Of a stretch of DNA of 64,000 nt, positions 16,512-25,258 are shown piece after piece. A program made the position numbers and the translations under genes. The notes under the pieces were generated by a model that was not told the origin of the DNA, did not search any database, and saw only the letters and a program-made list of their open reading frames with translations. Each line of letters opens with the position of its first letter. Positions within the stretch are counted from its first letter, which is position 1. The stretch comes from Clostridia bacterium. Lineage in GTDB: Bacteria > Bacillota > Clostridia > Christensenellales > Aristaeellaceae. The stretch is taken from NCBI GenBank assembly GCA_017447185.1, contig JAFSOC010000004.1, positions 1 to 64,000 of the forward strand, read 5' to 3'.

Positions 16512-16766
16512 TCAGTTCTTTTTTGCCGCCGCTTCCAGCCGCTGCTGCAGGATCCGGTTTTCATCCTGCGCCTTCAGCAGTTCCTCTGCCATCCGGAAGC
16601 AGGTCAGGATCGCCGCCTGCGCGGAAGGCAGTTTCGTCGCCGCGGCGGTTTCGCTCAGCGTCCGGTCCACGTAGTCAGCCACCCGCTTCACATGCTCCGG
16701 CGGGTCGGCGGAAACCAGCGTATAGGGTTTCCCGGCCACCGTTACCGTAATCTTCTGCTTTTCCAT
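16512..16766 (-). CDS. zapA: Cell division protein ZapA
   Basis: An 84-residue protein with the ZapA fold: an N-terminal strand region (KITVTVAGKPYTLVS), a conserved DPPEHVKRVADYVDR segment and a C-terminal coiled coil (about 55-82). ZapA bundles FtsZ filaments at the septum. The ATG at 16766 is preceded by AAAGGAG; a longer reading from 16826 would run through the terminator hairpin of the upstream gene. Neighbours zapA-U32-mutS2 are a frequent Firmicutes arrangement. Confidence 0.88.
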   Translation of the reverse strand: MEKQKITVTVAGKPYTLVSADPPEHVKRVADYVDRTLSETAAATKLPSAQAAILTCFRMAEELLKAQDENRILQQRLEAAAKKN

Positions 16767-16780
16767 GTTTCTTCTCCTTT

Positions 16781-16816
16781 GCAGAAAAGCGCGGAAGGAG
16801 TTTTCCCCTTCCGCGC
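16781..16816 (-). terminator. Intrinsic terminator between cyclophilin and zapA
   Basis: Minus strand: GCGCGGAAGG (16816-16807), 8-nt loop, complementary stem (16798-16789), then CTTTTCTG. It would end the short cyclophilin transcript and leave zapA with read-through or an unseen promoter. Confidence 0.8.
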
Positions 16817-16829
16817 TGTCAGGCACCTG

Positions 16830-17348
16830 TCAGATCTGTTCAAAAGGATAAATCTGCCCGAACGTATCCACCCGCACAGATTCCATCACCTGCGGTTCCA
16901 GGGGCTTGTCCGAAGCGTCCCGGGGCGTCTTGACGATTTCCTCCGCCGTTTCCATTCCTTCCAGCACTTTGCCGAAAGCCGCGTACTGTCCGTCCAGGTG
17001 GGGGCTGTCGCTCGTCATAATGAAGAACTGGCTTCCGGCGGAATCCTTCATCATGCTCCTGGCCATGCTCAGCACGCCGTAGGTGTGCTTCAGGGGATTG
17101 TCCACGCCGTTGGCGGCAAACTCGCCCTTGATGCAGTAGCCGGGGCCGCCGATGCCCATGCCCCGGGGATCTCCGCCCTGGATCATGAAGCCCGGAATCA
17201 CCCGGTGAAAGATCAGCCCGTCATAGAAGCCGCTGTTGGCCAGGGCCACAAAGTTGCCGACGGACTGCGGCGCCGCATCGGGATACAGCTCGCCTTTCAT
17301 TTCCTTGCCGTTGCGCATTTTGATTGTAAACACAGGATTCTGTGCCAT
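16830..17348 (-). CDS. Cyclophilin-type peptidyl-prolyl isomerase
   Basis: A 172-residue cytoplasmic prolyl isomerase. Family motifs are clear: [30 protein letters not shown] with catalytic Arg in [15 protein letters not shown] and the [12 protein letters not shown] loop. It has no signal peptide. The ATG at 17348 follows AAAGGAGG; the open frame continues upstream through the promoter, so the longer form is not real. It has its own promoter and terminator and so is probably a monocistronic unit. Confidence 0.95.
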   Translation of the reverse strand: MAQNPVFTIKMRNGKEMKGELYPDAAPQSVGNFVALANSGFYDGLIFHRVIPGFMIQGGDPRGMGIGGPGYCIKGEFAANGVDNPLKHTYGVLSMARSMMKDSAGSQFFIMTSDSPHLDGQYAAFGKVLEGMETAEEIVKTPRDASDKPLEPQVMESVRVDTFGQIYPFEQI

Positions 17349-17418
17349 CTGTCTTCCTCCTTTAAAAACAGGAAACCTGCGGTTCTCCGCTTCTTCCGGA
17401 TAAATCCGGAACGGGACT

Positions 17419-17447
17419 ATTTTATCAGTATTTGCTGTCCATGGCAA
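17419..17447 (-). promoter_or_regulatory. Promoter of the cyclophilin gene
   Basis: Minus strand: TTGCCA (17447-17442), 17-nt spacer, TAAAAT (17424-17419). The start would lie near 17412, giving a leader of about 65 nt. Confidence 0.75.
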
Positions 17448-17452
17448 GCATT

Positions 17453-17481
17453 TTGACACCGTGCCGAATTCCCGCTATAAT
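17453..17481 (+). promoter_or_regulatory. Promoter of the GNAT gene, full consensus
   Basis: TTGACA (17453-17458), 17-nt spacer, TATAAT (17476-17481): a perfect sigma-A consensus. Its -35 box is only 5 bp from the -35 box of the divergent cyclophilin promoter. Confidence 0.9.
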
Positions 17482-17557
17482 CTAGTTCCGCGGAAGTGCC
17501 CGCGAACCGTCAGCAACTGACGAGGCTGCAGCGCAGCCTTCCTGAAAGGATTATGCA

Positions 17558-18361
17558 ATGACGATTATTCATCCCGCCCAGCCGGTGAACGGCCTGAATC
17601 CGGAAGATGTCTTCTACGCGGTGGACGATCTCGGAACCCAGACCGGCTATGGCTTTATTCTTTACCAGTACCAGCCCGGGCTTTATCCGGACTGCCCTGT
17701 CAACCTGTATTTCTCCATTGACGGGGATCCGGCTTCCCGCTACCTCCTTTTCGGAGCGCTGGTGGCCCGTGCCCGCGTGCTCCAGAATGTGAATCCGACC
17801 CTCCGGGCCCGCCTGTATACCAATATTACCCCCGGCGATACCCAGATGAAGGATTTCTACCTGCATAACGGCTTTGACTGCGACGAGACGGACGATATCC
17901 TGCAGCTGTCCATTCCCTTCGGCGACGGCCGGATTCCCATGAGCTGCACCGTAGCCCCCACCCCGCTGAACACCTGGGATGAGCAGAACAGCCTGATCTA
18001 CCGTCTCCAGATGAATGAGATCACCTTTGTGGATCTCAACTATCTCCAGTCGCTGATGCGGATGCCCCATTTCATGACCCTGGGCCTGTACCGCAACGCC
18101 GTCCTCATCGGCGAGGTCATCATGGCCGGCCAGGGCAGCGACTGCGAGCTGGTGGCCATCTATATTGAGCCCGGCAGCCGGAATCAGGGCATGGGCCGGG
18201 CGCTTCTGCACCGGATGATGGCCATCATGGCCGCGGAAGGCGTCGCCCGCGTCACCACGCGGATCATGAGCCGCAGCCTTCCCCAGCAGAAGCTGATGAA
18301 CGATTTCGGCGCCCAGGTGATCGGCGTCAACATGATCTTCCCCGGGATGTACCTGAACTGA
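17558..18361 (+). CDS. GNAT family N-acetyltransferase
   Basis: A 267-residue acyl-CoA-dependent transferase. The C-terminal half (about 145-265) is a clear GNAT domain with the acetyl-CoA loop IEPGSRNQGMGRALL (R/Q-x-x-G-x-G/A). The N-terminal half has features of a second, degenerate GNAT fold (YLHNGFDCDETDDI resembles the end of one). The substrate is unknown. AAAGGA lies before the ATG. It is transcribed alone: consensus promoter in front and terminator behind. Confidence 0.87.
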   Translation: MTIIHPAQPVNGLNPEDVFYAVDDLGTQTGYGFILYQYQPGLYPDCPVNLYFSIDGDPASRYLLFGALVARARVLQNVNPTLRARLYTNITPGDTQMKDFYLHNGFDCDETDDILQLSIPFGDGRIPMSCTVAPTPLNTWDEQNSLIYRLQMNEITFVDLNYLQSLMRMPHFMTLGLYRNAVLIGEVIMAGQGSDCELVAIYIEPGSRNQGMGRALLHRMMAIMAAEGVARVTTRIMSRSLPQQKLMNDFGAQVIGVNMIFPGMYLN

Positions 18362-18391
18362 TTTTCATACCTTTCGCAGATGCATGCGGAA

Positions 18392-18420
18392 GCCGCCGGA
18401 AAGCCCCGGCGGCTTTTGAT
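18392..18420 (+). terminator. Intrinsic terminator after the GNAT gene
   Basis: Perfect 8-bp stem GCCGCCGG (18392-18399) with its complement (18406-18413), 6-nt loop, then TTTTGATTT. Confidence 0.85.
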
Positions 18421-18425
18421 TTCTA

Positions 18426-18454
18426 TTGACGAATCATTACCCCGTGACTATAAT
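18426..18454 (+). promoter_or_regulatory. Promoter of secD-secF
   Basis: TTGACG (18426-18431), 17-nt spacer, TATAAT (18449-18454). Start predicted near 18461, 30 nt before the secD ATG. Confidence 0.85.
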
Positions 18455-18490
18455 GGTTCTATCTGTGTTTCGAAGGAGGAAACGATCGTC

Positions 18491-19810
18491 ATGAAATCCA
18501 ACAAGAAGCGTTCCGGCGGGAAAACCGGTGCCGTCGTAGCGCTGTGCATCGTGCTCGTTGTCACGGTCCTGCTGGGCTGGCTCGGGCTGACAGGAATGAG
18601 CATTCCGCCCCGCGGACTGTACAAAGTGCTCTCCTGGCTGCCGACAACGAATGCGGAAAACTGGCCTGAATCCCTGCCTCTGGGTCTTGACCTGCGGGGC
18701 GGTATGTATGTGGAATATTCCGGCAAGGCTCCGGAAGGTTCCGAAGCGAATTTTGACGACCTGGTCGAAGGTACCATGACCATCATCCGGGAGCGCCTGA
18801 GCGACAAGGGCTACAACGAAGCCAACGTGCAGCGCATCGGCACGGACGGGATCCGTGTTGAAATCCCGGATGTGCAGGACGACACCGTGCTGGACCTCAT
18901 CGGCCAGACGGCTGAAATGCAGTTCCTCGATCCCAGCGGCAACGTCATCATGAAGGGCGATCAGGTTAAGACCGCCACCTATGTCTATCTCGATGGCAAA
19001 CACCAGATCCAGTTCACCCTGACGGACAAGGGCCGCGAGTTGTTCGCCGAAGCGACTTCCAAGAACATCGGCAACCGCATCAGGATCACCCTCGACGGTG
19101 AGACCCTGGTGGACGCCACCGTGCAGCAGGCCATCACCGACGGTACCGGCCTGATCTCCGGCAACTACACCCAGGAAAGCGCGCTGACCACCGCCGCGCA
19201 GATCCAGTCCGGCGCCCTGCCCCTGGAGCTGACGCAGCAGAAGGTGGACAAGGTTTCCGCCACCCTGGGCCAGGATGCCCTTTCCACTTCCGTGAAAGCC
19301 GCCCTCATCGGTATCGGCCTGATCATGCTGCTGATGATCTTCCGCTACCGCCTCAACGGCCTCATCGCCTCCTGGGCGCTGACGCTGTATATCATCCTGC
19401 TGTTCCTGCTGATCGCCCTGTTCCACATCCAGCTGACCCTGCCGGGCCTGGCGGGCGTGGTGCTTGGTATCGGTATGGCAGTCGACGCCAACGTTATCAT
19501 CTTCGAGCGCTTCAATGAGGAAGCGCGCAAGGGCCGCAGCGCCAAGGCCTCCGTGCGGGCCGGCTTCAAAAACGCCATGTCCGCCGTGCTGGACGCCAAC
19601 GTGACCACCCTGATTGCCGCCATCGTGCTGCTGATCTTCGGCACCGGCTCCATCCAGGGCTTCGCCAAGACCCTGCTGCTGGGCGTGCTGGTTTCCATGT
19701 TCTCCGCCATCCTGATCACCCGGTTCCTCATGAACCGCTTCGTGAATGCGGGTGCCACCAGCATTAACCTCTATACGAAAGTGACCGCCGGAAAGGAGGT
19801 TGAGGAATAA
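18491..19810 (+). CDS. secD: Protein translocase subunit SecD
   Basis: A 439-residue membrane protein that, with SecF, uses the proton motive force to help the Sec translocon release exported proteins. An N-terminal TM helix (about 14-34) is followed by the conserved LGLDLRGGMYVEY motif, the P1 periplasmic domain, and five TM helices in the C-terminal half, with the family block TLPGLAGVVLGIGMAVDANVIIFERFNEE. The ATG has AAGGAGG 10 nt upstream. Its stop codon overlaps the secF start by one base. Confidence 0.96.
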   Translation: MKSNKKRSGGKTGAVVALCIVLVVTVLLGWLGLTGMSIPPRGLYKVLSWLPTTNAENWPESLPLGLDLRGGMYVEYSGKAPEGSEANFDDLVEGTMTIIRERLSDKGYNEANVQRIGTDGIRVEIPDVQDDTVLDLIGQTAEMQFLDPSGNVIMKGDQVKTATYVYLDGKHQIQFTLTDKGRELFAEATSKNIGNRIRITLDGETLVDATVQQAITDGTGLISGNYTQESALTTAAQIQSGALPLELTQQKVDKVSATLGQDALSTSVKAALIGIGLIMLLMIFRYRLNGLIASWALTLYIILLFLLIALFHIQLTLPGLAGVVLGIGMAVDANVIIFERFNEEARKGRSAKASVRAGFKNAMSAVLDANVTTLIAAIVLLIFGTGSIQGFAKTLLLGVLVSMFSAILITRFLMNRFVNAGATSINLYTKVTAGKEVEE

Positions 19811-20712
19811 TGATTATTAAGAATCGTTCCAAAATCTGCCTCATCATTTCCGCAGCAATCTTCGTGGTTGCCCTGGTGCTGACCCTCTGCGGCCGCGGTA
19901 TCAACATGGGTATCGACTTCGAGGGCGGCCTCTCCATGCAGTATGACCTGAAGACCACCACCGAGAAGACCGATATCGAATCCGTGCTGAACGGCATGGG
20001 TGTCGGAAGCTACACCATCACCGTGCAGGGCGCCGGCAACAATGAAGTCAACATCCGCATCAAGGATGTGGCCAAGGACGATATCCAGAAGGTCCAGGCC
20101 GATTTCGAAACCGGCGTGAAGGAAAAGTATCCGGATGCCGTTTCCGTCGGTGACGTGAACTACGTCGGTCCCGTAGCCGGTGCAACCCTCGTCAAGAACG
20201 CGATCGTTTCCGTGCTGCTCGCCGCTGTGCTGATGCTGATCTACATCGCGATCCGGTTCGACCTGAACTCCGGTCTTTCCGCCGTGTTCGGCCTCCTGCA
20301 TGACGTGCTGATGATGCTCTCCTTCATGGTCATCTTCCGCAGTGTGATCCAGATGAACTCCTCGTTCATCGCCGCCGCCCTGACCATCGTCGGTTACTCC
20401 ATCAACAACACCATCGTGATTTTCGACCGGATCCGTGAGAATCACAAGAAGATGCCCAACGCCCCGAAGGAAGAGGTTACCAACCGCTCCATCAAGGAGA
20501 GCCTGGGCCGCACCGTTTGCACCACCCTCACCACCCTGATTACCATCGTGGCTCTGTGCATTCTGGGTGTCGCTTCCATCCGTGAATTCGCCCTGCCCAT
20601 TATCGTCGGTATCCTGTCCGGTGTTTACAGCGCCAACATGATCAACGGTTATGTCTGGGCCTTCCTGGAGGAAAAGCGCGCCAGCCGTAAGGCTAAGGGA
20701 AAGAAAGCCTGA
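19810..20712 (+). CDS. secF: Protein translocase subunit SecF
   Basis: A 300-residue partner of SecD: TM1 (about 10-28), the GIDFEGGLSMQY motif, a periplasmic domain, and a bundle of five TM helices with GYSINNTIVIFDRIREN and the NRSIKESLGRTVCTTLTTL block that is nearly invariant in SecF. The start codon shares its A with the secD stop (TAATG), which indicates translational coupling; GGAGG is located inside the end of secD. A terminator follows. Confidence 0.96.
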   Translation: MIIKNRSKICLIISAAIFVVALVLTLCGRGINMGIDFEGGLSMQYDLKTTTEKTDIESVLNGMGVGSYTITVQGAGNNEVNIRIKDVAKDDIQKVQADFETGVKEKYPDAVSVGDVNYVGPVAGATLVKNAIVSVLLAAVLMLIYIAIRFDLNSGLSAVFGLLHDVLMMLSFMVIFRSVIQMNSSFIAAALTIVGYSINNTIVIFDRIRENHKKMPNAPKEEVTNRSIKESLGRTVCTTLTTLITIVALCILGVASIREFALPIIVGILSGVYSANMINGYVWAFLEEKRASRKAKGKKA

Positions 20713-20728
20713 TTCTGCCATTTACGGG

Positions 20729-20770
20729 GAGGGACTGTCGCTTGAAGCAGTCCCTCTCTTCCTTTTTTCA
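20729..20770 (+). terminator. Intrinsic terminator after secF
   Basis: Stem GAGGGACTG (20729-20737) with CAGTCCCTC (20748-20756), 10-nt loop, then TCTTCCTTTTTT. recJ begins 25 nt later and so may depend on partial read-through or on a promoter I could not identify. Confidence 0.85.
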
Positions 20771-20794
20771 TTCCCGGAAAGGAGAAGCACCCGG

Positions 20795-22450
20795 ATGCAG
20801 TTTATTCCCCGCTCCGCCGCGGATTTCACCCCCCTGGGTTCCCTGCCCGGCTGGCTGAGCGCCCTGCTGCGCTCCCGGGGTGTGGATACGGAGGAGAAAG
20901 CATACCGTTTCCTGAATCCGGACCTTTCCGGCCTGCAGGATCCCTTCCTGCTCTCCGGCATGGAGGAAACCGTCCGCCTGATCCGGCACGCTGTCGCGTC
21001 CCGGGAGCGGATCATGATCTTCGGCGATTATGACGCGGACGGCGTCTGTGCCACATCCATCCTGCTGGAAACCCTCACCGGGGAAGGCGCTTCCGTGTCC
21101 TTCCGCCTGCCGGACCGCCGGAAGGACGGTTACGGCCTGAATGAAAGTGCTGTCCGGGAAATCAGCGAAAAAGCCAGCCTGCTCATTACGGTGGACTGCG
21201 GCATCTCCAGCATGGCGGAAGTCGCCCTGGCGAAATCCCTGGGACTGACTGTCATCGTGACGGATCACCATCAGCTGCCGGAAGTCCTTCCCGAAGCGGA
21301 TGCCATACTGAATCCCCTGATCGGCAATTATCCCTGCCCTTATCTGTGCGGCGCCGGCGTGGCCCTGAAGATCTGCCAGGCGCTGCAGGGAATGGAGGGC
21401 GTACAGAAGCGGCTGGACCTGGCTGCCATCGCCACAGTGGCGGATGTGGTTCCGCTGCTGGAAGAAAACCGGATCATCGTCCGGGAAGGCCTGAAGCGGA
21501 TCCAGTCCACAGGCCGCCCCGGCCTGAAGGCGCTGCTGGATGTTGCCGGCACCTCCGCCCCGGTTCAGGCGGATGCCCTCGCCTTCCGTATCGGTCCCCG
21601 GCTGAACGCCGCCGGCCGGCTGGGCGATGCCTCCCTGTGCGTGCAGCTGCTCCTGACCGGGAAACCGGAAAAAGCAGCGGACGTCGCCAGGCAGCTGGAG
21701 GAAATGAACCGCCGGCGGCAGAATATGGAACATGAGATCACGGATGCCGCTTTCCGCAGCATTTCGGAGTCCATGTCCCCGGAAGACCGGGTTCTCATCG
21801 CCGCGGGCGAAGGCTGGAATCCCGGGCTCATCGGTCTTTCCGCCGGGAAGATCTGTGAGAAGTACTACCGGCCCGCCATCGTGCTGAGCCTGCCGGAGGA
21901 CGGCGGTCCCGCCGTGGGATCCTGCCGTTCCATCCCCGGCGTGCATATTTTCGAAATGCTGCAGGCCTGCAGCGACCTGCTGGTCCGTTTCGGCGGACAT
22001 GCCCAGGCCGCCGGCCTCACCGTGGAGCGGGAAAAGATTCCCGCCCTCCGGGAAAAGCTGAACCGGGTCATCCGGGAAAGCTGTGATGAATCCGTCTTTG
22101 TTCCCCGGCAGGAGTATGACCTGGAGCTGCCCTTCCGGAACTGGACGCCGGAAACCCTGAAGGAACTGGATCTGCTGGAGCCCACCGGCTGCGGCAATCC
22201 GCCCCCTGTTTTTCTCCTCTCCGGCGCGTCGGTGCAGTCCATGCGCCGCGTCGGCCGGGACCTGAGCCATCTGCAGCTCTCCCTGGTCACCCCGGAGAAC
22301 ACTCTCGTCCGTGGGATTGCCTTCTTCATGGGCGAAGAGGCGGAGAAGGACCACATGGATGTGGACCTGCTGTACCGCCCCGTAAGGAATGAATTCAACG
22401 GCCGCGTCTCCGTGGAGGCGCAGGTCTCCGCGCTCCGCGCGAGCGTATAA
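20795..22450 (+). CDS. recJ: Single-strand DNA 5'-3' exonuclease RecJ
   Basis: A 551-residue DHH-family nuclease used in recombinational and mismatch repair. Motifs: IFGDYDADGVCATS (motif I), TVDCGISS, VTDHHQLPE (DHH), LCGAGVALKICQAL, and in the DHHA1 domain AAGEGWNPGLIGLSAGKI and RFGGHAQAAGLT, then an OB-like region. The ATG at 20795 follows AAAGGAG. A length near 550-570 is standard for the short Firmicutes RecJ. The gene is followed after 45 nt by relA, a frequent neighbour in Clostridia. Confidence 0.95.
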   Translation: MQFIPRSAADFTPLGSLPGWLSALLRSRGVDTEEKAYRFLNPDLSGLQDPFLLSGMEETVRLIRHAVASRERIMIFGDYDADGVCATSILLETLTGEGASVSFRLPDRRKDGYGLNESAVREISEKASLLITVDCGISSMAEVALAKSLGLTVIVTDHHQLPEVLPEADAILNPLIGNYPCPYLCGAGVALKICQALQGMEGVQKRLDLAAIATVADVVPLLEENRIIVREGLKRIQSTGRPGLKALLDVAGTSAPVQADALAFRIGPRLNAAGRLGDASLCVQLLLTGKPEKAADVARQLEEMNRRRQNMEHEITDAAFRSISESMSPEDRVLIAAGEGWNPGLIGLSAGKICEKYYRPAIVLSLPEDGGPAVGSCRSIPGVHIFEMLQACSDLLVRFGGHAQAAGLTVEREKIPALREKLNRVIRESCDESVFVPRQEYDLELPFRNWTPETLKELDLLEPTGCGNPPPVFLLSGASVQSMRRVGRDLSHLQLSLVTPENTLVRGIAFFMGEEAEKDHMDVDLLYRPVRNEFNGRVSVEAQVSALRASV

Positions 22451-22495
22451 ACCACTGATTCTGCTGGAAATGATGAAGCGGAAGGAGGGATTGAA

Positions 22496-24700
22496 ATGGC
22501 TTTCACATCGTATGAAGCAATGCCGCTGGACCAGATGCTGAACCGGGTGCAGAAATACCACCCCGGCGACGGCTATAAGCTGGTGGAGCGTGCCTGGCGT
22601 TTTGCCGAAAAGGCGCATGAAGGACAGGTCCGCAAATCCGGCGAGCCCTATTTCACCCACCCCTGCCTCGTGGCCTCAATCCTGACGGATCTCATGATCG
22701 ACCCGCCCACCATCGCCGCCGGCCTCCTGCATGACACCGTGGAGGACTGCGAAGGCATTACCCTGGAAACCATCCGCTCCGAGTTCGGCGATGAAGTGGC
22801 CGACCTGGTGGACGGTGTTACAAAGCTGAACAAACTGGACTTTGCCAACCGGGAGGAAGCCCAGGCCGAATCCCTCCGGAAAATGATCCTGGCCATGTCC
22901 CGGGATATCCGCGTCGTGCTGATCAAGCTGGCGGACCGGCTGCATAACATGCGCACCCTGCGTTTCCAGCCGGAGGACCGGCGCCTGGCCATCGCCCGGG
23001 AAACGCTGGATATCTATGCTCCCCTGGCGCACCGCCTCGGCGTGTACGCCCTGAAGCAGGAGCTGGAGGACCTTTCCCTCAAGTATATCGATCCGGACGG
23101 ATACAACCGCATTGTCCACCTGGTGGGCATGAAGCGGGCCGAGCGGGAGGAGAGCATCCGCCTGGTGATCACCGAGCTTTCCGAGCGGCTGGACCAGCAG
23201 CATATCCATTACGATATCGACGGCCGTTCCAAGCACTTCTATTCCATCTACCGCAAGATGGTGCTCCAGCAGAAATCCTTTGACCAGATTTACGACCTGA
23301 TCGCCATCCGCGTCATTGTGGACACCATTCCGGACTGCTATACTGTGCTCGGCATCGTCCATACCCTGTGGAACCAGGTGCCCGGACGGTTCAAGGATTA
23401 TATCTCCGTCCCCAAGGCCAACATGTACCAGTCCCTGCACACCACCGTCGTCGGCGGCCGCAAGATTCCCTTCCCCTTCGAAGTGCAGATCCGCACCTGG
23501 GAAATGCACCGGGTTGCGGAATACGGCATCGCCGCCCACTGGCGCTACAAGGAAGGCGCGACCGCTGAGGATAACCTGGATCACAAGCTGTTCTGGGTCC
23601 GCCAGATGCTGGACTGGCAGACGGAAACCCGGGACTCCCGTGAGTTCCTGGATACCCTGAAGACGGATCTTTTCTCCGAGGAAGTGTTCCTTTTCACCCC
23701 CAAGGGCGATGTCATTTCCATGCCCAAAGGCGCCACCCCGCTGGACTTTGCCTACCGGATCCACTCCGCCGTCGGCAATCAGTGCGTCGGCGCCCGGATC
23801 AACGGCAAGATCGTCCCCCTGGATACCGTGCTGGAAACCGGCGACCGCGTGGAAATCATCACTTCCGCCTCCTCCAAGGGACCGGGTACCGACTGGCTCC
23901 GGATCTGCAAGACGCCGCAGGCGAAGGCCAAGATCCGCCAGTTCCTGAAGAAGGCCCTGAAAGAAGAAAACATCGAGCTCGGCCGGAGCATTATTGAAAA
24001 GGAATGCACCCGCCGGGGCGTGCGCATGAGCGATATCGTCAGGCCGGAGTATTACGAGCCGCTCCTGCGGAAATACGGTTTCCTGGATTTCGAGGATATC
24101 TGCGGCGCGGTCGGTTACGGCGGCATGGCGGCCGTGTATGTGGTCACCCGCCTCATCGAGGAGCAGAAGGCGAAGGAATCGCCGGCTGCAAGCGTAAAAT
24201 CCGTGGACGATCTCGTAACCGCCGAGCAGCGGCTTTCCCAGCGCCGCGCGCATCACGGCATCGTGATGACCGGCAGCGAGGACCTGGATATCCCGGTCCG
24301 CTTTGCCAAGTGCTGCTCCCCGGTTCCCGGCGATGAAATCGTCGGCTATATCACCCGCGGCCGCGGCGTCACCATCCATAAGGCGGAATGCGTCAACGCC
24401 GCCGCCGGCGAGGATGAGCGGAAGGTTGCCGTTGAATGGGCCATGGACGGGGAAGGCACCTTCTCCGCGACGATTACGATCCTTGCCTACGACCGGGTCA
24501 ATATGCTCGGCGAAATTGCAACCATCATCGGCGAAAACGGCGTGTCCATCCGCGCCGCTTCCATCCAGTCCAGCGGCAAAACGCGGATTTCCACCCTGCG
24601 CCTCACGCTGGACGTCCATACCCGCGAGGAGATGGACCGCGTCATCAACGCCCTCCGCAACAAGTCCGACATCCTGGATGTCTACCGCACGACTACATGA
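22496..24700 (+). CDS. relA: Bifunctional (p)ppGpp synthetase/hydrolase
   Basis: A 734-residue Rel enzyme of the stringent response. The HD hydrolase domain is intact (H79-D80 in LLHDTVEDC, plus KLADRLHNMRTL), the synthetase domain shows DLIAIRVIVD and GRFKDYISVPKANMYQSLHTTV, then come TGS (about 395-460), a helical/zinc-finger region with FAKCCSPVPGDEIVGYITRGRG, and a C-terminal ACT domain (about 660-734). It should both make and degrade the alarmone. GGAAGGAGG precedes the ATG. It probably heads a cluster with dtd, the MBL hydrolase and hemZ, although a heptamer repeat lies before dtd. Confidence 0.97.
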   Translation: MAFTSYEAMPLDQMLNRVQKYHPGDGYKLVERAWRFAEKAHEGQVRKSGEPYFTHPCLVASILTDLMIDPPTIAAGLLHDTVEDCEGITLETIRSEFGDEVADLVDGVTKLNKLDFANREEAQAESLRKMILAMSRDIRVVLIKLADRLHNMRTLRFQPEDRRLAIARETLDIYAPLAHRLGVYALKQELEDLSLKYIDPDGYNRIVHLVGMKRAEREESIRLVITELSERLDQQHIHYDIDGRSKHFYSIYRKMVLQQKSFDQIYDLIAIRVIVDTIPDCYTVLGIVHTLWNQVPGRFKDYISVPKANMYQSLHTTVVGGRKIPFPFEVQIRTWEMHRVAEYGIAAHWRYKEGATAEDNLDHKLFWVRQMLDWQTETRDSREFLDTLKTDLFSEEVFLFTPKGDVISMPKGATPLDFAYRIHSAVGNQCVGARINGKIVPLDTVLETGDRVEIITSASSKGPGTDWLRICKTPQAKAKIRQFLKKALKEENIELGRSIIEKECTRRGVRMSDIVRPEYYEPLLRKYGFLDFEDICGAVGYGGMAAVYVVTRLIEEQKAKESPAASVKSVDDLVTAEQRLSQRRAHHGIVMTGSEDLDIPVRFAKCCSPVPGDEIVGYITRGRGVTIHKAECVNAAAGEDERKVAVEWAMDGEGTFSATITILAYDRVNMLGEIATIIGENGVSIRAASIQSSGKTRISTLRLTLDVHTREEMDRVINALRNKSDILDVYRTTT

Positions 24701-24705
24701 TCAGT

Positions 24706-24775
24706 GATTAGTTGTTAGTGGTTAGTGGTTGGAAAAAGTCTCTCACTAAAAACTAATAACTAAAAACTGGCAACT
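24706..24775. repeat. Inverted heptamer repeat element
   Basis: Three consecutive 7-mers of the type NNTTAGT (24706-24726: GATTAGT, TGTTAGT, GGTTAGT) and, after a 21-nt spacer, four 7-mers of the opposite sense ending in ACT (24748-24775: AAAAACT, AATAACT, AAAAACT, GGCAACT). The two arms can fold back on each other. It is AT-rich, unlike the flanking genes, and fills the space between relA and dtd. Confidence 0.75.
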
Positions 24776-24796
24776 AAAGAAGGAGTGACATGACGT

Positions 24797-25246
24797 ATGC
24801 GCTGCGTTGTCCAGAGGGTTTCCTCCTCTTCCGTCACCGTGAACGGGACCGTCTCCGGCCAGATTGATGCCGGACTGATGGTTCTCATCGGCGTTTCCGT
24901 CGACGACACCGAGGCAGATCTGAAGTATATGGCGGAAAAGGTTCCAAACCTCCGCATCTTTGATGATGAAAACGGCGTCATGAACCGCTCCGTGCTGGAT
25001 GTGGGCGGCAGCATCCTGGCCGTCTCCCAGTTCACCCTATACGGGGATGCCCGGGGAGGCCGCCGGCCTTCCTATATCAGGGCCGCCAAGCCGGACAAGG
25101 CGGATGCGCTCTATGAGCAGCTGATCGCCCGCTGGCGGGAAAAAGGCGTCCATGTGGAGACCGGCATTTTCCGTACGGATATGAAGGTTGCCCTCGTCAA
25201 CGACGGCCCCGTCACCATCCTCCTTGACAGCGAAAAACAGTTCTGA
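24797..25246 (+). CDS. dtd: D-aminoacyl-tRNA deacylase
   Basis: A 149-residue enzyme that hydrolyses D-amino acids from mischarged tRNA. Family motifs: [15 protein letters not shown] at the start, the catalytic-site [17 protein letters not shown], and [11 protein letters not shown] near the end (the canonical version has the Gly-cisPro dipeptide here, GP, which is present). GGAG lies 11 nt upstream of the ATG; an out-of-frame ATG sits at 24790. Twelve nt separate it from the next gene. Confidence 0.96.
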   Translation: MRCVVQRVSSSSVTVNGTVSGQIDAGLMVLIGVSVDDTEADLKYMAEKVPNLRIFDDENGVMNRSVLDVGGSILAVSQFTLYGDARGGRRPSYIRAAKPDKADALYEQLIARWREKGVHVETGIFRTDMKVALVNDGPVTILLDSEKQF

Positions 25247-25258
25247 GGAAACCGGCTT

